Shown: positions 32,984 to 43,030, counted from the stretch's first letter. The stretch: 64,000 nucleotides of DNA from Vibrio sp. NTOU-M3 (GCF_040869035.1 NZ_CP162100.1:1240001-1304000), one strand, 5' to 3'. Numbers and translations: made by a program. Notes: generated from the sequence alone by a model not told the origin.

Positions 32984-33834
32984 TGTTATACGAAGCACCA
33001 TTAGTTGCCTTTACGGTTCTTGCTCAAACAGCGGTTGGCGCGCACCTAACGGTTAATGCGTTCGAGAAATTCGGTAAGCCACCACGTGTGACAGAACCTC
33101 GTATGAACATCGCTCGTTTCGCAATTTTGGTTGTCATGGGATTGGGTTTCTTGTTCTCAACCACTCACTTAGGTAGCCCACTTCGTGCCTTCAACGCATT
33201 AAACCGTGTTGGTAGTGCGGCGCTATCTAACGAGATCTTAACGGGTGCAAGCTTTCTGTCTCTAGCGGGTTTGTACTGGTTGCTAACGATTCTAAAAATC
33301 GGTAGCGAAGGCGTTCGCAAAATCGTGAACTGGTTGTCTATCGCGGTTGGCGTGATTTTCATGTTCGCGATGGCGAATGTTTACCAAATCGAAACGGTAC
33401 CAGCATGGTACTCACCAATGACAACAGTTGCGTTTTGGTTCACGGTCGTGACTTCGGGTCTGATGTTTGGTTACACGCTGATCAACGTATTGGACGTGAC
33501 GGCTGAGAAAACCAATCGTCGCCTAATGTGGGCTGGCGTAAGTCTGATTGCGCTGAACCTAGCGTTCTCAGTGATGCAGACGATTTACTTCGCAGGTATC
33601 TCAACGGCGATTCACAGTGGCTTAGATCAAATCACTATGTTATCTGGCTATGTTGCCGGTCACGTGCTGTTGCTTGTGGTTGCTGCTGCTCTTTGGGTAT
33701 TCGCTGAGTTGTTTACCGCAGAAGGTCGTCAGAAGAACTTGCTGGTTATCGTGGCATTCGTTGCCTTGTTCGTTGCAGAGATTCTGGGTCGTAACGTGTT
33801 TTACGGCATGCACTTTACATCTGGTTTGTACTAA
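32983..33834 (+). CDS. dmsC: DMSO reductase membrane anchor subunit C
   Basis: 283 residues with eight predicted membrane helices. It begins MLYEAPLVAFTVLAQTAVG, the conserved DmsC N-terminus, and contains 'FSTTHLGSPLRAFNAL' with the quinol-site His. It oxidises menaquinol and anchors DmsAB. Its last two codons belong to a short tandem repeat that continues into the intergenic space. Confidence 0.92.
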   Translation: MLYEAPLVAFTVLAQTAVGAHLTVNAFEKFGKPPRVTEPRMNIARFAILVVMGLGFLFSTTHLGSPLRAFNALNRVGSAALSNEILTGASFLSLAGLYWLLTILKIGSEGVRKIVNWLSIAVGVIFMFAMANVYQIETVPAWYSPMTTVAFWFTVVTSGLMFGYTLINVLDVTAEKTNRRLMWAGVSLIALNLAFSVMQTIYFAGISTAIHSGLDQITMLSGYVAGHVLLLVVAAALWVFAELFTAEGRQKNLLVIVAFVALFVAEILGRNVFYGMHFTSGLY

Positions 33835-33880
33835 TAACCGTTATTTGTACTGATAACCATTATTTGTACTGATAACAATT
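33827..33880 (+). repeat. 19-base tandem repeat overlapping the dmsC stop codon
   Basis: Three units of about 19 bases start at 33827, 33846 and 33865 (unit TGTACTGATAACCATTATT with 1-3 differences). The first contains the dmsC stop codon. It probably arose by local slippage. Confidence 0.8.
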
Positions 33881-33886
33881 AGCAGA

Positions 33887-33908
33887 GTGGGGCGAGTGTT
33901 CGCCCCAC
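33887..33908 (+). terminator. GC-rich hairpin between dmsC and the chaperone gene
   Basis: GTGGGGCGA / TCGCCCCAC stem with a four-base loop and no strong T-run. It may give partial termination or stabilise the dmsABC message. Confidence 0.55.
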
Positions 33909-33964
33909 CTCTATTCCGTTTCATTTAATCGAAGAATAAAAACACCAGTCATCAAAGGTACTTC

Positions 33965-34576
33965 ATGCAAATTTCTCAACTTGAACCACAAGATACCAGC
34001 ATCGTTCTTAAGTTGTTTGGTGCACTGTTTTACTACCAGCCAAAAGATTACCCGGTGGCAAATCTCGATACGTTGCTGAGCAAAACAGATACACCAATCG
34101 AAGCGCTTAATGACATGCTGCGCAGCTTTCAAAACGAGAGCGATGAGGCACTGCAAATGGAGCACGATCGCATGTTTGCCGGTATTGGTGAGATGCCAGC
34201 GCCACCTTGGGGTTCGGCTTATCTAGATAAAGAAGCAGTGTTGTTTGGTGAATCAACCATTGAATATCGTTACTTCTTGCAGCGTTGTGGTTTTGCTTTG
34301 GAATCTGATCAACGTGAACCAGAAGACCAGATCGGCTTGATGCTGATGGTGTTAGGCATGTTGATAGAAACTGATCAACAAAAACTGGCGGCTGAAATGC
34401 TGCGCGAGCATTTGATGACGTGGTTTGGTTTTTTCAACAAACGCTTCAAAAAAGTGGTGACTCTTGCGCCTTACTCAAAACTGTCGAACCTTACTGAAGA
34501 ACTACTTCAATCTTTGAGTGAGCAATACCAAGTCGTTGTGCCAGCAAAGAGAGATTACTCGGATGCGCCAGTCTGA
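33965..34576 (+). CDS. TorD/DmsD family redox-enzyme maturation chaperone
   Basis: 203 residues, all helical. The family signature region 'DRMFAGIGEMPAPPWGSAYLDKEAVLFG' style segment (about 62-88) and 'REPEDQIGLMLMVLGMLI' are clear. These chaperones bind the Tat signal of the catalytic molybdoenzyme and hold it until the cofactor is inserted; here the client is the dmsA product upstream. The 3' end overlaps the next gene by 14 bases. Confidence 0.88.
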   Translation: MQISQLEPQDTSIVLKLFGALFYYQPKDYPVANLDTLLSKTDTPIEALNDMLRSFQNESDEALQMEHDRMFAGIGEMPAPPWGSAYLDKEAVLFGESTIEYRYFLQRCGFALESDQREPEDQIGLMLMVLGMLIETDQQKLAAEMLREHLMTWFGFFNKRFKKVVTLAPYSKLSNLTEELLQSLSEQYQVVVPAKRDYSDAPV

Positions 34577-35060
34577 ATCGGTTGATCTAAGCAAGCGACG
34601 TCTGTTTTCGTTCCGTCGCGCGCCAGTGGAACAAGCTCAAGAGCCTCGTGTTAAAGCGAGACCGCCGTATGCGGTGGAAGAGTCGATGTTCACTCGGTTA
34701 TGTGATGGATGCGGAAAGTGCGCTTCTGCATGTCCAAGCCAAATCATAGAAATGGTTGATGGCGTTGCCGCGTTAGACATCAGTTACTCGGCATGTGATT
34801 TATGCGGTGCGTGTAAGTCTGCGTGTCCTACATTGGCACTTTCAAACCAAACAGAGTCTACAGGTTTGATTGCAACTATCTCGAACAGCTGCGAAAACTT
34901 ATACGGTTATTGCGGCAGTTGCGAGGACTGTTGCCCATATGATGCTTTGCAATGGCAAGACGATGTCAAACCTAAAATTGACGCTGCCAAATGCAAAGGT
35001 TGCGGACAATGTGCCAGTGCTTGTTATACAGGAACCATCCACTTCAAACTGCGAAGCTAG
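34563..35060 (+). CDS. NapF-like polyferredoxin
   Basis: 165 residues from the ATG at 34563, the start that fits the usual NapF N-terminus (RRLFSFRRAP); the open frame extends back to 34518. Four cysteine groups, 'CDGCGKCASACP', 'CDLCGACKSACP', 'CGSCEDCCPYDA' and 'CKGCGQCASACYTG', fit several [4Fe-4S] clusters. NapF-type proteins help mature periplasmic molybdoenzymes. No nap genes are nearby, so here it likely serves the Dms enzyme. Confidence 0.85.
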   Translation: MRQSESVDLSKRRLFSFRRAPVEQAQEPRVKARPPYAVEESMFTRLCDGCGKCASACPSQIIEMVDGVAALDISYSACDLCGACKSACPTLALSNQTESTGLIATISNSCENLYGYCGSCEDCCPYDALQWQDDVKPKIDAAKCKGCGQCASACYTGTIHFKLRS

Positions 35061-35201
35061 CTCATTGTGTTAGAAGCCTGTTTGAAGGCATCTACCATGT
35101 GATTCTCGCCTTTAATATTACGTTTCCCTAAGTTACTTGGAGTCATAGAGCTGTGATACAATCCGCGCAGTTTTATGTAATGAAAAGAAATAGGAAACGC
35201 T

Positions 35202-38200
35202 TTGACTTCGTCACAGCCTAATAAATCTGTCGAAACAGAACAGAAAGCTCAAGCGAATAGTGCTGCATCACTACGCAAGGCACTTAACCAGTGCATGATG
35301 CGTGACCGCTTCCGCTTAAGCAAACGTATTTCCGGTGCGAACAAAATTAAGAAAGACGCAGCGCGTAACGCTGTGTTCGATGAAATTGCGCTGGATATTG
35401 CCAAATCTATGATGGTTGCCGAACAACGTGGTAGCCAACAACCAACGATTGAATACCCAGAAATCCTGCCAGTAAGCCAGAAACGTGACGACATTGCCAA
35501 AGCGATCGAAGAAAACCAAGTGGTTATCGTTGCGGGTGAGACTGGTTCAGGTAAAACCACTCAGCTGCCAAAAATCTGTGCTGAGCTCGGTCGTGGTAAG
35601 TTCGGTCTGATTGGTCACACTCAGCCTCGTCGTCTTGCGGCGCGCTCGGTTGCCAACCGTATTGCCGAAGAGATGGAAACCAAGCTTGGTGAGTTTGTTG
35701 GTTACAAGGTTCGATTTAACGATCAGATCTCTGAAAACACTCAAATCAAATTGATGACGGACGGTATCTTGCTGGCTGAAATTCAGCATGACCGTTTCCT
35801 GAATCAATACGACACCATCATTATCGATGAAGCGCACGAGCGCAGCCTTAACATCGATTTCATCTTGGGTTACTTGAAAGAGTTGCTGCCACGTCGTCCT
35901 GATTTGAAAGTGATCATCACGTCGGCAACCATCGACCCTGAGCGTTTTTCAAAACACTTCAACAACGCACCAATCATTGAAGTGTCAGGTCGTACTTACC
36001 CAGTAGAAACGCGTTACCGCCCACTAAGTGGTGATGACGATAATGATCGTGACCAACTTGAAGGTATCTTCGAAGCGGTAGACGAACTGTGCGATGAAGG
36101 TTTAGGTGACATTCTGATCTTCATGAACGGTGAGCGTGAAATCCGTGATACCGCTGATGCACTGTCTAAACGTAACTTGAAGAGCACGGAAATTGTGCCG
36201 CTTTACGCGCGTTTGTCGGCGGGTGAGCAGAACAAGATTTTCCAACCTCATGCTGGTCGCCGCATTGTACTGGCAACCAACGTAGCGGAAACCTCGTTGA
36301 CGGTTCCGGGCATCAAATACGTTATTGACCCGGGTACGGCGCGAATCAGCCGATACAGTTACCGTACTAAGGTTCAGCGTCTTCCAATCGAGCCAGTTTC
36401 TCAGGCGAGTGCGAACCAGCGTAAAGGTCGTTGTGGTCGTGTGGAAGAGGGTATCTGTATCCGTCTGTACTCAGAGGAAGATTTTGAGTCACGTCCGGAG
36501 TTTACCGATCCTGAGATCCTGCGTACCAACCTAGCGTCGGTTATCTTGCAGATGACGGCACTTGGTTTGGGCGATATTCAAGCCTTCCCGTTTGTGGAAG
36601 CACCTGACAAACGCAACATTCAAGACGGTGTTCGCCTTCTAGAAGAGTTAGGTGCAATCAACTCTGATGCGAAAGAATCGAAGAAACGCCTAACTAGCAT
36701 TGGTCGTCAACTTGCACGCCTTCCTATCGACCCACGTCTAGCACGTATGGTTTTGGAATCACCAAAGCAAGGCGCATTGAAAGAAGTGATGATCATCGCG
36801 GCGGCACTGTCGATTCAAGACCCGCGTGAGCGTCCAAGTGACAAGCAGCAATCATCAGATGACAAGCACAAACGTTTCTTCCATGAAGACTCAGATTTTC
36901 TGACGTTTGTGAACCTGTGGAACTACATCCAGAAGCAGCAAAAAGCGCTGACGGGCAACCAGTTCCGCAAGCAATGCAAACAAGATTACTTGAACTACTT
37001 GCGCGTGCGTGAGTGGCAAGATGTGTACTTCCAAATTCACCAGTCGATGCGTGAAATGGAATTCAAACTGAACGATGAGCCTGCGTCTTACCATGGCGTA
37101 CACAGCTCAATCTTGGTCGGTTTGTTGTCACACATCGGTATGAAAGATCAAGAGAAGAATGAATACCAAGGCGCGCGTAACGCTCGGTTCCATATCTTCC
37201 CTGCATCAGGTCTATTCAAGAAACAGCCTAAGTGGATCATGTCTGCTGAGTTGGTGGAAACCTCAAAACTTTGGGGTCGCATCATTGCTAAGATTCAGCC
37301 TGAGTGGATTGAACCATTAGCGAAGCACTTGATTAAGCGCAGCTACAGCGAGCCGCATTGGTCGAAGAAACGTGCAGCAGTCATGGCACACGAGAAAGTG
37401 ATGCTTTACGGCGTGCCAATTGTACCGAAGCGTTTGGTGAACTACGGCAGTATCGATCCAACCGTCAGTCGTGAGCTGTTCATTCGTAGTGCGCTGGTGG
37501 AAGGTGAGTGGGAAACCAAGCACGCGTTCTTCAAGCAAAACCGTAAGCTTCTTCAAGAAGTGGAAGAGCTTGAACACAAATCTCGTCGCCGTGACATCTT
37601 GGTGGATGACGATGAACTGTTTGATTTCTACGACCAACGCGTTGGCACTGAAGTGGTCTCTGGCAAACACTTCGATACATGGTGGAAGAAAGCATCGAAA
37701 GACAACAAAGAACTGCTGAACTTCGAGAAAGAGATGCTGTTCAAGGGCGATGCAAGCCACGTTACCGATTTGGATTACCCGAACTTCTGGCATCAAAACA
37801 ACCTGAAACTTAAGCTGAGCTACCAGTTTGAGCCGGGTGATGACAGTGACGGTGTGACGGTACACTTGCCGCTGCCGATCTTGAACCAAGTCGAGCCTGC
37901 GGGTTTTGACTGGCAGATCCCAGGTTTACGCCATGAGCTTGTAGTGAGTTTGATTAAATCGTTGCCGAAGACAGTGCGTAAGAACTTTGTTCCTGCGCCA
38001 AACTACGCTGATGCTTTCTTAGCTCGTGCAACACCGATGGAAGCGCCGCTACTGGACTCATTAGAGAAAGAGCTGCGTCGAATGACGGGTGTAGAAGTTC
38101 TGCGCGAAGATTGGAATATGGATCAAATTCCGGAGCACTTGAAGGTGACTTTCCGCGCGGTTGACCATAGAAATCGCAAGTTGAAGGAAAACAAAGACCT

Positions 38201-39131
38201 TCACGAATTGAAAGAGAGTTTGAAAGACAAAGTTCAAGAAACCCTTTCAAAAGTTGCGGATGACGACATCGAGCAAGAAGGTCTGCATACGTGGAGCTTT
38301 GGCGAACTACCTAAGGTATACCAACAAAAACGCGGTGGTTACGACGTTAAGGCGTACCCAGCGATTGTGGATGCCAAAGACAGTGTTGAAATCAAACTGT
38401 ACGAGACCGAATACGAACAGGTCACGGCAATGCAAGCGGGTCAGCGTCGTCTGATCTTGTTGAACGTGCCGTCGCCAATTAAATACCTGCACTCTAACTT
38501 ACCGAATAAGTCGAAGCTGGGTCTGTACTTTAACCCTTACGGTAAAGTATTGGATCTGATTGATGACTGTATCGCGTGTGGTGTCGATAAGCTTATCGAA
38601 GAGCAGGGCGGTTTGGTTTGGGAGCCAGAGAAGTTTGACGCACTGAAAGAACACGTTCGTGCTGAGCTTGGTGATACGGTGGTGGACATTGCACAGCAAG
38701 TGGAAACCATCCTGACGACCGCTTTCAATATCAATAAGAAGTTGAAAGGCAAGATCGATTTCACCATGGCGTTCGCATTATCGGACATCAAAGCACAAAT
38801 CGAAGGATTGATCTTCAAAGGCTTCGCGACAGAGTGTGGCTGGAAACGCCTGCCAGATATTCTGCGTTACATGCGTGCGATTGAGCGTCGTATGGAGAAG
38901 CTGCCGATCGATCCAAACAAAGACCGTTTGCACATGCTGAAAGTGGAATCTGTTACGAGCGACTACAAAGAGCTGCTCAACAAAATTCCGAAAGGTATGG
39001 TGATTCCAGAGAACGTGAAAGAGATCCGTTGGATGATCGAAGAGCTTCGAGTGAGCTTCTTTGCTCAACAATTGGGCACGCCGTATCCGGTTTCTGATAA
39101 ACGAGTCAAAAATGCGATTAACGAATGTTAA
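35202..39131 (+). CDS. hrpA: ATP-dependent RNA helicase HrpA
   Basis: 1309 residues, the normal size for HrpA. DEAH-box motifs are intact: Walker A 'GETGSGKTT' at 112-120, 'IIDEAHERS', 'ITSATID', and the Arg finger region 'QRKGRCGRVEEG'. HA2/OB and DUF3418 domains fill the C-terminal half. HrpA unwinds RNA and resolves stalled ribosomes (family knowledge). The start is a TTG with TAGGAAAC spaced six bases upstream. Confidence 0.95.
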   Translation: MTSSQPNKSVETEQKAQANSAASLRKALNQCMMRDRFRLSKRISGANKIKKDAARNAVFDEIALDIAKSMMVAEQRGSQQPTIEYPEILPVSQKRDDIAKAIEENQVVIVAGETGSGKTTQLPKICAELGRGKFGLIGHTQPRRLAARSVANRIAEEMETKLGEFVGYKVRFNDQISENTQIKLMTDGILLAEIQHDRFLNQYDTIIIDEAHERSLNIDFILGYLKELLPRRPDLKVIITSATIDPERFSKHFNNAPIIEVSGRTYPVETRYRPLSGDDDNDRDQLEGIFEAVDELCDEGLGDILIFMNGEREIRDTADALSKRNLKSTEIVPLYARLSAGEQNKIFQPHAGRRIVLATNVAETSLTVPGIKYVIDPGTARISRYSYRTKVQRLPIEPVSQASANQRKGRCGRVEEGICIRLYSEEDFESRPEFTDPEILRTNLASVILQMTALGLGDIQAFPFVEAPDKRNIQDGVRLLEELGAINSDAKESKKRLTSIGRQLARLPIDPRLARMVLESPKQGALKEVMIIAAALSIQDPRERPSDKQQSSDDKHKRFFHEDSDFLTFVNLWNYIQKQQKALTGNQFRKQCKQDYLNYLRVREWQDVYFQIHQSMREMEFKLNDEPASYHGVHSSILVGLLSHIGMKDQEKNEYQGARNARFHIFPASGLFKKQPKWIMSAELVETSKLWGRIIAKIQPEWIEPLAKHLIKRSYSEPHWSKKRAAVMAHEKVMLYGVPIVPKRLVNYGSIDPTVSRELFIRSALVEGEWETKHAFFKQNRKLLQEVEELEHKSRRRDILVDDDELFDFYDQRVGTEVVSGKHFDTWWKKASKDNKELLNFEKEMLFKGDASHVTDLDYPNFWHQNNLKLKLSYQFEPGDDSDGVTVHLPLPILNQVEPAGFDWQIPGLRHELVVSLIKSLPKTVRKNFVPAPNYADAFLARATPMEAPLLDSLEKELRRMTGVEVLREDWNMDQIPEHLKVTFRAVDHRNRKLKENKDLHELKESLKDKVQETLSKVADDDIEQEGLHTWSFGELPKVYQQKRGGYDVKAYPAIVDAKDSVEIKLYETEYEQVTAMQAGQRRLILLNVPSPIKYLHSNLPNKSKLGLYFNPYGKVLDLIDDCIACGVDKLIEEQGGLVWEPEKFDALKEHVRAELGDTVVDIAQQVETILTTAFNINKKLKGKIDFTMAFALSDIKAQIEGLIFKGFATECGWKRLPDILRYMRAIERRMEKLPIDPNKDRLHMLKVESVTSDYKELLNKIPKGMVIPENVKEIRWMIEELRVSFFAQQLGTPYPVSDKRVKNAINEC

Positions 39132-39291
39132 GTAATCAATACCTAGGTGAAATATAATGTTATTTAATTTTACTTGGGTATATAACTTGCATACGATATA
39201 ACAAATTCAATAGAACACGGAATTTTGACACGTAATGGCAAGCAGTTGCCGCATTATTCGTCGTCAAATTAACACATAGAGAAGGTTAATT

Positions 39292-39795
39292 ATGAAAAAG
39301 ACACTACTAGCGCTTGCTTTAATTGGCGCATCAGCGACGGCTTCAGCAGACTCATGGATTTACGGTAGCGCAAGCGTCGGTCAAGGCGACATGGGTGGTG
39401 ATTCATCGACGAGTTACAATGTTCATGTTGGTACAGGTATTCTTCCTTTCATTGGTCTGGAAGCGGGTTACCAAAACCATGGTGAGTTTACTAACATCAC
39501 TTATGGTAATTTGGCTGGTATCAATCTAGAAGGTCGCTCAGTTTACTTTGCAGCAAAACCTAGTATTGACTTTGGTCCTCTTCATGTTTACGCGAAAGCG
39601 GGCTTACACTCATATGAGCTAAAAGGCATTAACGGTACGAATTTCAATGAAGATGAAATTGATACGATGTACGGTGTGGGTGCCGAGTACTTCATCATGG
39701 GACCTATTTCTCTAGGTGCTAGCTACAGCATTTACTCGATGAAAGAAGAAGATGTGAAGAACTTCTCGCTAAACGCAACGTTCCACTTCCTATAA
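39292..39795 (+). CDS. small outer-membrane beta-barrel protein (OmpX/Ail-like)
   Basis: 167 residues with a clear Sec signal (1-20, ending ASADS) and alternating strands compatible with an eight-stranded barrel; the last residues 'NFSLNATFHFL' end in an aromatic-hydrophobic pattern as barrels do. A good ribosome site (AGAAGG) precedes the ATG. A hairpin terminator follows at once. Function unassigned. Confidence 0.8.
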   Translation: MKKTLLALALIGASATASADSWIYGSASVGQGDMGGDSSTSYNVHVGTGILPFIGLEAGYQNHGEFTNITYGNLAGINLEGRSVYFAAKPSIDFGPLHVYAKAGLHSYELKGINGTNFNEDEIDTMYGVGAEYFIMGPISLGASYSIYSMKEEDVKNFSLNATFHFL

Positions 39796-39827
39796 GAAAA
39801 AAGCCGCTTAAAGCGACTTTTTTTCAT
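39796..39827. terminator. terminator shared by convergent genes
   Basis: AAAAAAGCCGCTT / AAGCGACTTTTTTT hairpin with one mismatch and T/A runs on both sides, overlapping the 3' end of the next minus-strand gene. Confidence 0.75.
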
Positions 39828-40272
39828 CAAGCTGGATGCCGACGGCATCCAGTCTTGCAATGTTTGACTGCATTGATCCCAGATACCACTCTTTTGGCAT
39901 TGCGTTTAGTAAGCCTGCATTTTTTAATTGTCTAAATTCTTCCTCACTAATCACAACATAGCCTTGCAACGAATCGAGAAGTTGCTTCAGTGCGTCCTTT
40001 GTTTCAAGTAATCCCTGCTTCGACTGATACTTTATCCGCCCGACAATACAGTCATTGGGTATCAACGGTACTAATCGGCCAGAGTCGCGAGCGGCACATT
40101 TGGTTGATAAAGGGGCATTTCGTTTCATTGTTTCCCAGCATGGCTTATAGTTTTTAGTCGTTTGTTGGTGTGTATAGGCGTAATAAGGAAATAAGAAACG
40201 TTCAACTGATTGCCAGCGCCGAGCTTGGATTTCGAACCATATGTGTTGCAGTTCTATAAAGGCGTCATTCAT
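39808..40272 (-). CDS. hypothetical protein (154 aa)
   Basis: 154 residues from the ATG at 40272; a TTG twelve bases upstream is possible. No signal or membrane segment and no motif I recognise. It is rich in aromatic and basic residues in the first half ('WFEIQARRWQSVERFLFPYYAY') and contains 'PLIPNDCIVGRIKYQSKQGLLETKDALKQLL'-like helical sequence later. Codon use resembles the neighbours, so I accept it as a real gene of unknown role. Confidence 0.6.
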   Translation of the reverse strand: MNDAFIELQHIWFEIQARRWQSVERFLFPYYAYTHQQTTKNYKPCWETMKRNAPLSTKCAARDSGRLVPLIPNDCIVGRIKYQSKQGLLETKDALKQLLDSLQGYVVISEEEFRQLKNAGLLNAMPKEWYLGSMQSNIARLDAVGIQLDEKKSL

Positions 40273-40446
40273 ATGAGATTGCAAGCTAAGAGTAGTGCGA
40301 AGCAGTGTAGCGTTAATGTAGAAGCAAACACAAATGGAATGTCACTGATTGTTGCGATATGGAAACAGTGATTGAATTGATGATGTATATATCAACAAAG
40401 TAAATGGCCCTAGTATTCATTCGTCAAATAAATGGAGACGAATGAC

Positions 40447-41289
40447 ATGATTAAACATATTTTACTTTCAACAGTTGCATTGACTTTTAGTCACATGGCG
40501 ATTGCAGAACCTCAGTTTATTACCAATGTTTCTGATCTGGCTGGGGCTGAATCCGTGGTTTATGACGCACAGCGCCAAGTTTACTTTGTGTCATTGCAAG
40601 CGGGTAATAAAAACGAGGATGGCTCTGTAGTTGTGCTTAATAAGAATAAGAAGTTTATTGCGACGGTTGCTTCTGGGTTACAAGACCCAAAAGGCATCGC
40701 TGTAAAAGGTGACTTGTTATATGTCGGGGATATGAAACACTTGGTGGAAGTGGATTTAAGATCTGGCGCAATCAAAAAGTATCAGCCGAAAGGAGCTAAG
40801 TTCTTGAATGACGTTGCTATCGATAAATCAGGTGATATCTATGTGTCTGATATGTTTACGTCCACTATTTACAAATTAAGTGATGGTGAGATCAGCTCGT
40901 GGATGAGTTCATCAAAATTAGAAAATCCAAATGGAATGCTATTTGTTGGTGATGTCCTATATATTGCTGCTTGGGGTTCATTTAGTGATGGGAATCCGCT
41001 GAAAGCCCCTTATGGAAATTTACTCAAAGTCGATGTGGCTACACAGCAGATTTCTTCATTAACAAAGCAGCCTTTGGGCAACCTAGATGGAATCCAATTA
41101 GACAAAAATGGAGACTTCATCTTGTCAGACTGGAAACGTGGTTTGATTTTTTCAGTGAGCTCAAAAGGGGACAGTAAGGTTGTTATTGATGTGGCACAAG
41201 GGGCTGGTGATATTCACTATAATATTGACGAACAAACATTGTTAATACCGATGGCTCTGGACGGCGAACTTCTTGAATACCGATTTTAA
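40447..41289 (+). CDS. SMP-30/gluconolactonase-like secreted beta-propeller
   Basis: 280 residues from the ATG at 40447, preceded by GGAGACGAATGAC. A Sec signal peptide (1-20, ending HMAIA) is followed by repeated propeller blades: 'LQDPKGIAVKGDLLYVGD', 'FLNDVAIDKSGDIYVSDM', 'ENPNGMLFVGDVLYIAAW' and 'NLDGIQLDKNGDFILSDW'. The blade Asp/Asn pattern matches SMP-30 lactonases, which use Ca2+ to hydrolyse sugar lactones; a periplasmic role is expected. It stands alone between terminators. Confidence 0.82.
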   Translation: MIKHILLSTVALTFSHMAIAEPQFITNVSDLAGAESVVYDAQRQVYFVSLQAGNKNEDGSVVVLNKNKKFIATVASGLQDPKGIAVKGDLLYVGDMKHLVEVDLRSGAIKKYQPKGAKFLNDVAIDKSGDIYVSDMFTSTIYKLSDGEISSWMSSSKLENPNGMLFVGDVLYIAAWGSFSDGNPLKAPYGNLLKVDVATQQISSLTKQPLGNLDGIQLDKNGDFILSDWKRGLIFSVSSKGDSKVVIDVAQGAGDIHYNIDEQTLLIPMALDGELLEYRF

Positions 41290-41291
41290 TG

Positions 41292-41316
41292 AAATGGGGC
41301 TAAGCCCCATTTTGTT
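41292..41316 (+). terminator. terminator after the propeller gene
   Basis: AATGGGGC / GCCCCATT stem with a TAA loop followed by TTGTT. Confidence 0.75.
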
Positions 41317-41713
41317 GTACAAGGTATTTATAAGCTAGCATTTTGTAAATTAGGTGCATATAGAAACCTATTAAATAACACCTTGAGTTATAAAGTCTTA
41401 TCTAACTTTACACAAAATTTTCAAAACTCCATTCCGTAGTTTTAAATTTTGTATTTTGGTTTTAAGTTAGCGTTTTGTTTTGGTTTGACCTTGTGAATGC
41501 CATAAATATCACTGATATTTACTGTTTCAATACGTTTCTATCTATTTGTTTTATTTCACGAATTTACAATGCCTACTTAAAAAAGTTGGCGTAAATCATA
41601 AGGTTGGCATACACTTTCCAAGGTAAAGCCGATATGTTGTTGATTGGCGAAGCGAAATGCTTTGGTGCTGCTTAGTTCGCAGCAATGTTTAACACAGCTT
41701 TGAGGAAAGTTTT
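41317..41713. other. intergenic region upstream of ihfA
   Basis: About 400 AT-rich bases with no coding frame. It must carry the promoter of ihfA, since pheST is absent upstream; TTGGCG at about 41587 with TACACT 18 bases later is a candidate pair. Confidence 0.4.
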
Positions 41714-42010
41714 ATGGCGCTCACAAAGGCCGAACTGGCTGAGAACCTGTTTGAAAAGCTTGGATATAGTAAACGGGATGCCAAGGAAACGGTTGAGGCG
41801 TTTTTCGAAGAAATTCGTAAGGCACTAGAAAGTGGCGAACAGGTAAAACTATCTGGATTTGGTAATTTTGATCTTAGAGATAAAAATGAACGTCCGGGTC
41901 GAAATCCGAAGACAGGCGAAGATATTCCTATCAGTGCTCGACGAGTAGTGACCTTCCGCCCAGGGCAAAAATTAAAAGCCCGAGTAGAAAATATCAAGAT
42001 TGAAAAATAA
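41714..42010 (+). CDS. ihfA: integration host factor subunit alpha
   Basis: 98 residues, the exact IHF-alpha size. Residues '[20 protein letters not shown]', '[12 protein letters not shown]' and the DNA-arm '[22 protein letters not shown]' with the intercalating Pro are diagnostic of alpha rather than beta or HU. It bends DNA as a heterodimer with IhfB. In E. coli the gene follows pheS-pheT; here it stands alone, with pheST about 18 kb away on the same strand. Confidence 0.96.
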   Translation: MALTKAELAENLFEKLGYSKRDAKETVEAFFEEIRKALESGEQVKLSGFGNFDLRDKNERPGRNPKTGEDIPISARRVVTFRPGQKLKARVENIKIEK

Positions 42011-42014
42011 TCTG

Positions 42015-42045
42015 AGTGACCACGTGGTTTTTGCGTGGTTTTCTA
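42015..42045 (+). terminator. ihfA terminator
   Basis: ACCACG / CGTGGT stem nine bases after the stop, with TTTTCT following. Confidence 0.65.
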
Positions 42046-42107
42046 CTTTTAGATCTTAGATTTGATGTATGCGTAAGTATGCATTAACGCTAAGCTGCAC
42101 CCAAGAA

Positions 42108-42138
42108 AAAACCCAAGTACGCGTACTTGGGTTTTTCG
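42108..42138. terminator. bidirectional terminator before the yciU-like gene
   Basis: A perfect 28-base palindrome, AAAACCCAAGTACG and its complement, with T-runs on both strands. It ends the efpL-yciU transcript on the minus strand. Confidence 0.85.
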
Positions 42139-42140
42139 TT

Positions 42141-42461
42141 TTAGTCACGTTTCCACAAAATGTGGCAGAACTTATGTTCTGGATCTCGGCTAATGAGTAG
42201 ACGTGCAAATACATCATCTAACACATCGTTTTCCTCGTTAACTAATCCAACGCGAACCTCTGCGTAAGTGTCTTTATCAACATCAAAGCCTACGTGTTCA
42301 GCCCAGTCATCACCAGTTTCTACTAGCTCTGCTGCACCACGCTCTTCAAATTGTGCTGTAAATATAATGACATCCGCAGCTTCTAAATTATCAGGAGCCA
42401 TTTCTAGAAAAATGTCATATGCAGTGTCGATCGCGTCATCGTAGGACATTAAATCAGACAT
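42141..42461 (-). CDS. HI1450/YciU family double-stranded-DNA mimic protein
   Basis: 106 residues with a very acidic composition and the family start '[17 protein letters not shown]'. Family members have a surface mimicking B-DNA and are thought to bind HU-type proteins. It is two bases downstream of efpL on the same strand, so the pair forms an operon. Confidence 0.85.
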   Translation of the reverse strand: MSDLMSYDDAIDTAYDIFLEMAPDNLEAADVIIFTAQFEERGAAELVETGDDWAEHVGFDVDKDTYAEVRVGLVNEENDVLDDVFARLLISRDPEHKFCHILWKRD

Positions 42462-42463
42462 AG

Positions 42464-43030
42464 TTATGCTCGGCTCATGTATTTACGTTCTGTGGTGTTC
42501 ACGACAATGCGATCACCTGTCGCAATGTACTCAGGAACTTGAACGACTAACCCTGTTGAGAAGCGAGCAGGCTTAGTTCGTGCAGAAGCTGACGCGCCTT
42601 TAATTGAAGGGTCGGTTTCTTCAATAACGAGTTCTACTGACGCTGGTAGTTCAATTGCAACCGCATTACCGTTAACTAAAATGACGTGCAAGCCTTGAAT
42701 TTCTTCAGTGATGAACAGTAGCTCATCTTCAATGTCAGACTGCTTAAATGTGAATTGTGAGTAATCTTCATTATCCATGAAAATGTATTCATCGCCGTCC
42801 ACATAAGAGAATGCAGCTGCACGCTTGTACATGTCAACGGTGTCGACAACGTCATCTGATTTGTAACGCTCATCAACGCGCGAGCCTGTTGAAAGGTCAG
42901 TACAACGAAGTTTGTAGATTTTTGCACCACCACGGCCACCCGGTGTGGTTACTTCAATGTCTTTAATCAGTAGTGTTTTGCCATTGCTTTCAATCGCAAA
43001 GCCTTTTTTTAACTCACTTGCCTTTGGCAT
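42464..43030 (-). CDS. yeiP: elongation factor P-like protein EfpL (YeiP)
   Basis: 188 residues with KOW, OB and C-terminal OB domains of EF-P ('[18 protein letters not shown]', '[28 protein letters not shown]', '[18 protein letters not shown]' regions). The loop '[11 protein letters not shown]' carries Arg where EF-P has the modified Lys, which identifies EfpL, the paralogue that relieves ribosome stalling at certain Pro-containing motifs. It is followed closely by the DNA-mimic gene. Confidence 0.92.
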   Translation of the reverse strand: MPKASELKKGFAIESNGKTLLIKDIEVTTPGGRGGAKIYKLRCTDLSTGSRVDERYKSDDVVDTVDMYKRAAAFSYVDGDEYIFMDNEDYSQFTFKQSDIEDELLFITEEIQGLHVILVNGNAVAIELPASVELVIEETDPSIKGASASARTKPARFSTGLVVQVPEYIATGDRIVVNTTERKYMSRA

